Assembly (NCBI GenBank): GCA_947074245.1
Contig: CAMTOW010000192.1
Span: 1-5,155, forward strand
Source: an uncultured Bacteroidales bacterium
GTDB taxonomy: Bacteria; Bacteroidota; Bacteroidia; Bacteroidales; JAUNSR01
Direction of reading: 5' to 3'
Length of the DNA: 5,155 nucleotides
Position numbers and translations under genes: made by a program. The notes below the pieces were generated by a model. The model saw nothing but the letters and a program-made list of their open reading frames with translations. It did no database searches and was not told where the DNA came from. Positions 1 to 5,155 of this stretch are shown here, piece after piece; positions within the stretch are counted from its first letter, which is position 1, and each line of letters starts with the position of its first letter.

Positions 1-1125
<1,125 letters not shown>

Positions 1126-1143
1126 TTTCTAAAACGATTGAAA

Positions 1144-2571
1144 ATGAATTTTCCTAAAATCAAAAATATATTCGTAGCGACAGCTATGACCGCGATGCTT
1201 TCGTCATGCGGCAACTCATTCCTGGATTTGAATCCTCACCAACAGATTGACGATAAAATTGCTATCGTCAATCCGGAAGATATCGCGACTGCTCTAAACG
1301 GTGTATACTACCGTTTAGGGGGCGCAGCATTCTGCGGACGTACTTACACGGCTTTGGCTGACGTTGCATCTGACAACACGGTACACTCTGCTGCAACTTC
1401 TCACTTGATCTCGTTGCACAACTATACTTATTCAGAAGCCGACAGCTACCTGGAGGGTATTTGGGAATCAGCCTATAAAGTGATCGACAACTCATCTCGT
1501 ATCATCGTAGCCGCAGAAAAAATGATGGAGACCGCTCATACGTCTAAGCTGGATCTGATCAAAAGCGGTTTGGCTCAGGCATACGGTCTTCGTGCTTATG
1601 CTACTTTCTCGGTAATGAATGTATTCGCACTGCCTTACACAAGCGAAAACCTGAATGCTCAGGGTGCTGTTTTGGTGTATCAGCCGATCGAAGCCGGAAC
1701 GATGGTTTCAAGATCAACCGTAAAAGAAAGCTACGCTTACATCCTGGAGCAACTTGAAAAAGCGAAAGAATATGCGAACGGTCTTGCTTTCGGCGCATCG
1801 AAACATTTCTATATGAACAACATCGCCATCGAAGCGCTTGACGCTCGTGTGAAATTGTATATGAATGATTTCTCTGCTGCAAAAATCGCTGCTGAAAAAG
1901 CATTGAAAAGCTATGAAGAAGCGAACGGAAGCGATATCGTAACCGATAAAACTTCTTATGCGAAAATGTATGATGAGAATACGGATCCAACCGAAGCCAT
2001 TTTCCTAATCGCAAAATCGGCATCGGATTATCTATCTGCCAACTCAATCAACACGCTTTATACCAACTACGGTTTGGGAATGTCTTCTTCTTTGATCGCT
2101 TTGTACAACGATACGGATATCCGTAAAGAGAAACTAACCAAATATGTAAACAACGTATACAAAGGCGGAAAATTCGAATCGACGATTACCAATGTTCCGG
2201 TATTCCGTTTGCCTGAACTTTACTTGATCATCGCCGAATGTGAAGCTGAAGCAGGTGATGCGGGAGAAGCCGCTGAAGCTCTTTACGAAGTTGCGAAACG
2301 CGACCTTTCAATCGATTCTTCAGACGATCTACCATCTGATCTTGATGCTCTGAAATCATTCATCGTAGACGAACGTCGTCGCGAACTTTATCAGGAAGGA
2401 CACCGTTTGTTTGACGCTCGTCGTCGTGGTGAAACTCTTTCAATCAACGATAATACGTCACGCCTGGTTAACGGTATGTATCTTTACCCGATTCCTGCGG
2501 CAGAAATCAACTCTGGTTTCGGAGTGGTTCAGAATGAAAACTGGATGCAGTATTATCCGGTAAAGAACTAA
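1144..2571 (+). CDS. SusD/RagB-family nutrient-binding outer-membrane lipoprotein
   Basis: This is a complete 475-residue SusD/RagB-type lipoprotein, within the usual family size. An N-terminal signal peptide (K5-K7 then a hydrophobic core) ends in the lipobox LSSC, making Cys22 the likely lipidated residue. The mature start CGNSFLDLNP matches the typical SusD opening. Other family marks are the helix LRAYATFSVMNVFALPY (about 149-165), the TPR-like ALDARVKLYMNDFSAAKIAAEKAL, FRLPELYLIIAECEAEAGD (about 354-372), DERRRELYQEGHRLFDARR (about 409-427), and MYLYPIPAAEIN near the C-terminus. By family knowledge the protein sits on the cell surface as a lid over its SusC partner and binds the substrate. 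I chose ATG at 1144 rather than the in-frame TTG at 1138 because it is a standard start and gives a normal signal peptide. There is no clear Shine-Dalgarno site, only A-rich sequence, as is common in this phylum. No glycan-degrading enzyme follows; the gene ends the operon before strong hairpins. Confidence 0.96.
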   Translation: MNFPKIKNIFVATAMTAMLSSCGNSFLDLNPHQQIDDKIAIVNPEDIATALNGVYYRLGGAAFCGRTYTALADVASDNTVHSAATSHLISLHNYTYSEADSYLEGIWESAYKVIDNSSRIIVAAEKMMETAHTSKLDLIKSGLAQAYGLRAYATFSVMNVFALPYTSENLNAQGAVLVYQPIEAGTMVSRSTVKESYAYILEQLEKAKEYANGLAFGASKHFYMNNIAIEALDARVKLYMNDFSAAKIAAEKALKSYEEANGSDIVTDKTSYAKMYDENTDPTEAIFLIAKSASDYLSANSINTLYTNYGLGMSSSLIALYNDTDIRKEKLTKYVNNVYKGGKFESTITNVPVFRLPELYLIIAECEAEAGDAGEAAEALYEVAKRDLSIDSSDDLPSDLDALKSFIVDERRRELYQEGHRLFDARRRGETLSINDNTSRLVNGMYLYPIPAAEINSGFGVVQNENWMQYYPVKN

Positions 2572-2661
2572 TCTGCTCTCTTATTCAAATTCTTCATCAT
2601 AAGAAATAAAACGGATTTATCCGGTTCATCGTTAAACCGATGAGCGGTTTGTTTCAGATTT

Positions 2662-2711
2662 ACACCCTTTATTCAGATTATCACCGATAATATTGAATAA
2701 AGGGTGTTTTT
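2662..2711 (+). terminator. Rho-independent terminator of the susC-susD operon
   Basis: A perfect 14-bp inverted repeat (2662-2675 with 2694-2707) is followed directly by a run of five T (2707-2711). Inside the loop a second stem is possible: ATTATC 2677-2682 with GATAAT 2686-2691 around ACC. The whole region can therefore fold into one long hairpin with a small internal bulge. It lies about 90 bases after the susD-like stop codon. The T tract is on the + strand side only, so it fits termination of the susCD transcript. Confidence 0.8.
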
Positions 2712-2773
2712 CATAACTGACCTTTCTAGATCTGCTTTTCAGATTATCGTCAAAACGATATATTCAAAACAAC

Positions 2774-2825
2774 AAACGGCAACGGGCCTGATTCAAGTAA
2801 TAATGAATCAGGCCCGTTGCCGTTT
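2774..2825. terminator. Perfect 22-bp inverted repeat, probable bidirectional terminator
   Basis: Positions 2774-2795 and 2804-2825 are exact reverse complements, separated by an 8-base loop (AGTAATAA). The stem has a GC-rich centre (ACGGGCC) and its ends give TTT on each strand. The + strand continues CGTTTTATAG. The minus strand continues with the T-rich TTTGTTGTTTTG. It lies about 85 bases beyond the stop of the minus-strand yqaA-like gene and downstream of the susCD terminator. It therefore most likely ends the minus-strand transcript and may back up the + strand terminator. Confidence 0.75.
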
Positions 2826-2910
2826 TATAGTCGTTAGACAATCCGGCCCAAAGACCGATTTATGTGTCGAATAAAATTGATATCGTCAATCAAACCGTCA
2901 GAGATTAATC

Positions 2911-3363
2911 TTATCCGAAAAATTTGAAAACGCCCAGTGTCAAAGCCATCCATAAGAAATAGCGTAACACTTTTCCGATAAACATGTAAACCGATACCGC
3001 ATAGAAATTAGAACGCATCAAACCGAATGTTACGATCATGATATTCCCCAATATCGGAACGAAGGCAAAAGCGGCAAGCCAAGTCCCTCGTTTATCCAGC
3101 TTCACCTGCATCTGATGGAGCTTTTCGGGTTTAATCTTCAAATATTTGGTAATCCATTCCATCTTACCCATATATCCCATAAAATAACAGGACATACCTC
3201 CCAGTAAGTTTCCGATTGAGAGCACAAGCAAACAAGTCCATTTGTTGAGCCCCATCATCAAAGCAGCGGTAAGAACGACTTCAGAACTCGCAGGAACGAT
3301 ACTTCCGGCCAACAGACCGGAAAAAAACAATCCCGGATATCCCCAAAGTGCAAGTTGATCCAT
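2911..3363 (-). CDS. yqaA: YqaA-type DedA/SNARE-associated family inner-membrane protein
   Basis: This is a 150-residue membrane protein, close to the ~142 residues of E. coli YqaA. It shares the family pattern in order: a hydrophobic N-terminus, PASSEVVLTAALMMG (about 24-38), SIGNLLGGMSCYFMG (about 49-63), a charged cytoplasmic-type linker (67-92), FVPILGNIMIVTFGLMR (about 101-117) and FIGKVLRYF (about 128-136). Hydrophobic stretches at about 10-23, 28-39, 42-64, 94-115 and 120-147 fit a helical and re-entrant bundle. By family knowledge DedA relatives are integral inner-membrane proteins, some linked to lipid carrier flipping or membrane homeostasis; the role of the short YqaA branch is not settled. 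I chose ATG at 3363 over an in-frame TTG two codons upstream (3369). It lies about 100 bases after mgsA on the same strand, so it may be co-transcribed or use the weak promoter-like site at 3386-3393. Confidence 0.88.
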   Translation of the reverse strand: MDQLALWGYPGLFFSGLLAGSIVPASSEVVLTAALMMGLNKWTCLLVLSIGNLLGGMSCYFMGYMGKMEWITKYLKIKPEKLHQMQVKLDKRGTWLAAFAFVPILGNIMIVTFGLMRSNFYAVSVYMFIGKVLRYFLWMALTLGVFKFFG

Positions 3364-3385
3364 AAACAATTAATTTTTTGAATCG

Positions 3386-3393
3386 CAAAAATA
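3386..3393 (-). promoter_or_regulatory. Possible Bacteroides-type -7 element before yqaA
   Basis: The minus strand reads TATTTTTG, an exact match to the Bacteroides -7 consensus TAnnTTTG, 22 bases before the chosen ATG. No TTG is found at the usual distance upstream, so support is partial. An AT-rich 8-bp inverted repeat (3406-3413 with 3420-3427) lies just upstream, where a regulator could bind, but AT-rich sequence produces such repeats easily. Confidence 0.3.
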
Positions 3394-3462
3394 GGGATAC
3401 CGGAAATATAATTGGTTGTAATTATATAAAATTCAGCAGAAATGCCTCACAATTCTTTTTTT

Positions 3463-4005
3463 TTAGATTTTATCTGCCTCTTCATCCGGCTCAGGAACGA
3501 TAGCGTGCTCTAAATTAACTTTTTCTACGGCATGATCGGCGATGTTCATACCTTCGAAACGTTTCGCATAACCACTGTAGTCCATTGGTTGACGCTCATA
3601 ATCAGGATCCTGAAACAACGGACTCGTAATAATATGATCGGCCGTCGATCGATTACAACAGAATATGATGTTTTCTACACTAGCCAATCGAGTCAGAGCT
3701 TTCACGTCGGTATCATGCGGCTGCATCGTCATCGGATCGGTAAAAAAGAACAGATAATCGATCTCTCCATCCACGATGCGCGATCCGATTTGTTGATCAC
3801 CGCCCAACGGGCCCGATTTCAAAATAGTAAAATCCCATTCTACTTCGGGGTGTTTCTTTTCAAGAGCTTCTTTGATAATCGCTCCGGTCGTACCCGTCGA
3901 ATAAAATTTATGACCGATCAAACGTTCTGAATTATACAATGCCCACTCGGTCAATGCCGGTTTCATAGCATCATGGGCTACTAGCCCAACTTTTCTTCTA
4001 ACCAT
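3463..4005 (-). CDS. mgsA: Methylglyoxal synthase
   Basis: The enzyme converts dihydroxyacetone phosphate to methylglyoxal and phosphate in the cytoplasm, a bypass of lower glycolysis used when sugar phosphates build up or phosphate is short. The sequence shows LVAHD (His11, Asp12), the STGTTG phosphate-binding loop (36-41), SGPLGGDQQIG (64-74) with Asp70 as the expected catalytic residue, FFTDP (Asp90), HDTDVKALTRLA (His97, Asp100), and NRSTADHIITSP (118-129). All active-site positions known from E. coli MgsA are present, so it should be active. It has 180 residues against 152 in E. coli. The extra length is mostly a ~30-residue tail (151-180) ending in an acidic stretch, PEPDEEADKI. The ATG at 4005 follows an AGAAGAG that may serve as a ribosome site, and it gives the expected N-terminus. 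A Bacteroides-type promoter lies at 4041-4071, and yqaA follows on the same strand. Confidence 0.95.
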   Translation of the reverse strand: MVRRKVGLVAHDAMKPALTEWALYNSERLIGHKFYSTGTTGAIIKEALEKKHPEVEWDFTILKSGPLGGDQQIGSRIVDGEIDYLFFFTDPMTMQPHDTDVKALTRLASVENIIFCCNRSTADHIITSPLFQDPDYERQPMDYSGYAKRFEGMNIADHAVEKVNLEHAIVPEPDEEADKI

Positions 4006-4040
4006 AACTCTTCTGTTTTATGAAATATTAAACACAACGT

Positions 4041-4071
4041 CTAAAGTAAACAACTTCATGAATCGAAACAA
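4041..4071 (-). promoter_or_regulatory. Probable mgsA promoter (Bacteroides type)
   Basis: On the minus strand TTG (4071-4069) is followed by exactly 20 bases and then TACTTTAG (4048-4041), one mismatch from the consensus TAnnTTTG. The spacing is identical to that of the dus promoter in this window. It would give a leader of about 30 bases before the mgsA ATG at 4005. It lies beyond the hairpin at 4111-4141 that closes the preceding gene pair, supporting a separate mgsA transcript. Confidence 0.5.
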
Positions 4072-4110
4072 TTATCAACGACCATAAAATGAACTCCGTT
4101 TTCATAAAAT

Positions 4111-4141
4111 AGGGAATCAATCCCAATGACATCGATTCCCT
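4111..4141 (-). terminator. Terminator-like hairpin after the 85-residue gene
   Basis: AGGGAATC (4111-4118) and GATTCCCT (4134-4141) form an 8-bp perfect stem around a 15-base loop. It begins 7 bases past the stop codon of the 85-residue gene. On the minus strand it is followed by ATTTTATG, a short and imperfect T tract. Position right after the stop favours a terminator for the thioredoxin-like/85-residue pair, perhaps a leaky one. Confidence 0.5.
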
Positions 4142-4148
4142 TTACCGG

Positions 4149-4406
4149 TTAATTCTGTGCCCATTCCAGCACGGTCGGGCTTTTTACATTTACCCCGAAC
4201 TCTTCTGCCTTACGAAGTATATTTCGCGCCAATTCCGGTTTTTCACTATCCGGACAATAGCGGAAATAAGCTTCAGCCGCCCGTACGTGTGCCGCATCCG
4301 GCATTGGATATGCCCGCTGCTCGGGCAATCCGAATTCAGAATTATCCAATTCACGTCTTTCTTCGGTATCCAGTTTATCAGAAACCGGACTTTTCTCTCT
4401 ACTCAT
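4149..4406 (-). CDS. Small charged conserved-type protein with FGLP…YPMPD…HVR motif, function unknown
   Basis: This is an 85-residue soluble protein with no signal peptide or membrane segment. The N-terminal third (1-24) is highly charged and probably flexible. The core reads FGLPEQRAYPMPDAAHVRAA (25-44), then a helix-like AEAYFRYCPDSEKPELARNILRKAEEFG spread over residues 44-71, and a short tail ending EWAQN. From memory, a similar layout (F-x-LP-x-x-R-x-YP-x-x-D-x-x-H-x-R/x-A followed by E-x-x-x-A-x-x-I) occurs in short uncharacterised domains, some near phage or capsid genes; I cannot confirm this without a search. It starts 11 bases after the thioredoxin-like gene on the same strand, so the two are very likely co-transcribed and possibly co-functional. 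There is no Shine-Dalgarno, only AGAA just before the ATG. The gene is probably real because it is tightly packed in an operon with a start right after its neighbour. Confidence 0.75.
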   Translation of the reverse strand: MSREKSPVSDKLDTEERRELDNSEFGLPEQRAYPMPDAAHVRAAEAYFRYCPDSEKPELARNILRKAEEFGVNVKSPTVLEWAQN

Positions 4407-4417
4407 TTCTATTCAAT

Positions 4418-4771
4418 TTAAGTATTCAACAAATATTTCTTTATATCACCGATCACTTCTGCCGGAGAGAGATACCCTTGTACGATATGAACTTTCCCTT
4501 GAGCAGTGATAAACATCGTAGCCGGGAAATCCGTAATATCATACGCCTTCGCAATATCGGGATCCTCATTGGTGATCACTTCATACGTCTGAATATCCGG
4601 ATATTCCGTTTTCAGCGGATCATACGCATCGCGAAACCCTTTCGCGTATAAATGCTTATCCGTATGGAATACGATGATCGTCGCCTGTGTGCATTTGAAA
4701 TGCCATTTGTCGGCACCGGCATAATCGGCAATCCGATTTACAAATCGTTGCGGTGAAAGATGAGTCAACAT
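4418..4771 (-). CDS. Thioredoxin-fold protein lacking the CxxC active site
   Basis: This is a 117-residue cytoplasmic-type protein of thioredoxin size with no signal peptide. The fold is recognisable from a strand ATIIVFHTD (30-38), a following helix (about 41-57), a strand IQTYEVITNEDPDIAKAYDI (60-79) that matches the thioredoxin 'V-D-x-N-P-x-x-A-x-x-Y-x-I' segment, the cis-proline site DFPATMFI (Pro83), and a final strand plus helix GKVHIVQGYLSPAEVIGDIKKYL. Where WCGPCK should stand the sequence reads KHLYAK (39-44), so both redox cysteines are gone. The only cysteine is Cys27, before the strand. It therefore should not act as a normal disulfide reductase; a binding, chaperone-like or regulatory role is an inference. 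It heads a two-gene unit with the 85-residue gene and is divergent from the dus-like gene. The ATG at 4771 gives a normal N-terminal length. Confidence 0.82.
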   Translation of the reverse strand: MLTHLSPQRFVNRIADYAGADKWHFKCTQATIIVFHTDKHLYAKGFRDAYDPLKTEYPDIQTYEVITNEDPDIAKAYDITDFPATMFITAQGKVHIVQGYLSPAEVIGDIKKYLLNT

Positions 4772-4808
4772 AATATTCTTATATTAAGTTCTTTATCTAA
4801 CGTTCTTC

Positions 4809-4822
4809 CCTACAGCAGTAGG
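4809..4822. other. Small inverted repeat upstream of the thioredoxin-like gene
   Basis: CCTAC (4809-4813) and GTAGG (4818-4822) flank AGCA. It lies 37 bases upstream of the start codon at 4771 and could be an operator or a leader hairpin. With only 5 bp of stem it may be chance. A minus-strand TATATTTA (4840-4833) nearby is one base from the -7 consensus, but no TTG lies at the right distance, so no promoter is called. Confidence 0.2.
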
Positions 4823-4937
4823 ATTACTTATTTAAATATAAACAGATGATCTTGTGAAATAGTTGAATCGACTGGGCAACGAATCGGATGAAAATTAAGC
4901 GTACAACATTCTTTTCCTTTTAAGATCGTCCGGAAAA

Positions 4938-4968
4938 TTGATATACTCGGCATTGTTATTTAACTTTG
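4938..4968 (+). promoter_or_regulatory. Promoter of the dus-like gene (Bacteroides type)
   Basis: TTG (4938-4940), a 20-base spacer and TAACTTTG (4961-4968) match the Bacteroides sigma-ABfr pattern, including an exact TAnnTTTG. Transcription would start around 4973-4976, giving a leader under 20 bases before the ATG at 4993. The promoter appears intact although the gene carries an early stop. Confidence 0.65.
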
Positions 4969-4992
4969 CAGCCACTATCAGAATTAGAAAAC

Positions 4993-5155
4993 ATGACAAA
5001 TATTCAGAAAGCTAAAATTCAATTCGCTCCCCTTCAGGGTTAGACCGATCATATCTATCGCAATGCCCATGAACGTATCTTCGGTGGAATTGACACCTAT
5101 TATACTCCATTCGTCCGTTTGGAAAAAGGCGATACGTTTCGTAACCGCGAACTTC
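4993..5155 (+). pseudogene. tRNA-dihydrouridine synthase (Dus) family gene start with in-frame TAG at codon 17; 3' end outside window
   Basis: Dus enzymes are FMN-dependent and reduce specific uridines in tRNA to dihydrouridine. From ATG at 4993 the frame reads a short lead, then IQFAPLQG, TAG at 5041-5043, then TDHIYRNAHERIFGGID and TYYTPFVRLEKGD up to the window edge. APLQG-x-TD is the N-terminal FMN-binding motif of the family, and GGID-YYTPFVR matches the Bacteroidota branch as I know it. The frame is the same on both sides of the stop, so one base change explains it (TAT or TAC for Tyr, or TTG for Leu, to TAG). No in-frame ATG follows inside the window; the first alternative start is TTG at 5119, too late to keep the FMN motif. 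The catalytic cysteine and tRNA-binding domain lie beyond the window. Alternatives are a sequence error or amber suppression/readthrough. All genes ending in this window use TAA, so nothing here proves a changed code. Confidence 0.75.

Larger units (their letters stand above)
2572..2910. other. Convergent intergenic spacer without genes
   Basis: These 339 bases separate the 3' ends of the susD-like gene (+) and the yqaA-like gene (-). I see no credible coding sequence; the longest obvious ATG reading, from 2640, is only 16 codons and runs into a hairpin. The spacer holds a weak hairpin (AAACCG 2634-2639 with CGGTTT 2645-2650, followed by GTTT), then a 14-bp stem with a T tract (2662-2711), then a perfect 22-bp stem (2774-2825). 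An 11-base direct repeat, TTCAGATTATC, occurs at 2672-2682 and 2738-2748 and is probably coincidental. Confidence 0.8.

Noticed and set aside
1138..1143. TTG at 1138 as the susD start
   Set aside because: ATG at 1144 is a standard start and keeps a full lipoprotein signal peptide; the extra two residues add nothing.
1601..2047. 148-codon open frame on the minus strand, and similar ones within 511-964 and 1268-1495
   Set aside because: All are antisense to the susC- and susD-like genes, have arginine/serine-rich or low-sense translations, and match no family I recognise.
2640..2690. 16-codon ATG reading in the convergent spacer
   Set aside because: It is too short, has no start signal, and overlaps the terminator stem.
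2672..2748. 11-base direct repeat TTCAGATTATC as a possible attachment or mobile-element site
   Set aside because: It is AT-rich, only two copies are present, no recombinase or transposase is near, and one copy is part of the terminator hairpin.
3532..3930. 132-codon open frame on the + strand
   Set aside because: It lies wholly antisense to mgsA, whose active-site motifs make the minus strand the true coding strand.
4157..4651. 164-codon open frame on the + strand
   Set aside because: It runs antisense across the thioredoxin-like gene and the 85-residue gene and shows no family likeness. The minus-strand frames carry recognisable folds and sensible starts and stops, so this is a shadow.
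4993..5155. Genome-wide TAG reassignment as the explanation for the dus stop
   Set aside because: One TAG in one gene is not enough. No other in-frame TAG is seen in the window's genes, and a point mutation or sequence error is simpler.

Overview
This window looks like a chromosome fragment from a member of the Bacteroidota, most likely order Bacteroidales. Three things point there: a SusC/RagA–SusD/RagB outer-membrane pair, the absence of strong Shine-Dalgarno sites before most genes, and promoter-like sequences of the Bacteroides type (TTG, about 20 bases, then TAnnTTTG). The genus cannot be fixed from the sequence alone. All six genes whose 3' ends lie inside the window stop with TAA.

Layout. 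Positions 1-2571 (+ strand) hold the 3' part of a susC-like TonB-dependent transporter gene. A complete susD-like surface lipoprotein gene follows 18 bases later, so the two form one operon. Positions 2572-2910 are a gene-free convergent spacer with two strong hairpins that probably end transcription from both sides. Positions 2911-4771 carry four minus-strand genes. In transcription order they are a thioredoxin-fold protein with no CxxC active site, a small 85-residue charged protein, methylglyoxal synthase (mgsA), and a YqaA/DedA-type inner-membrane protein. The first two are 11 bases apart and end in a terminator-like hairpin. mgsA appears to have its own promoter, and yqaA follows about 100 bases later. 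Positions 4772-4992 are a divergent intergenic region. From 4993 to the window end, on the + strand, is the start of a tRNA-dihydrouridine synthase (Dus) family gene.

Function. The SusC/SusD pair would bind and import a glycan, peptide or other large nutrient across the outer membrane. No enzyme gene beside it reveals the substrate. Methylglyoxal synthase diverts dihydroxyacetone phosphate to methylglyoxal when glycolytic intermediates accumulate. The other minus-strand genes have no assigned joint role.

The most notable point is the dus-like gene. It has a clear promoter, start codon and family N-terminal motif, but codon 17 is an in-frame TAG, and the family-like reading continues in the same frame beyond it. 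This could be a point nonsense mutation, a sequence error, or suppression/readthrough. The second point is the thioredoxin-fold protein, whose active-site cysteines are replaced. The first 50 bases of the window are unusually GC-rich and do not read like the expected SusC segment, so they may be an assembly edge or a junction. I found no RNA gene, CRISPR array, insertion sequence or phage in the window, and no clear new multi-gene system.
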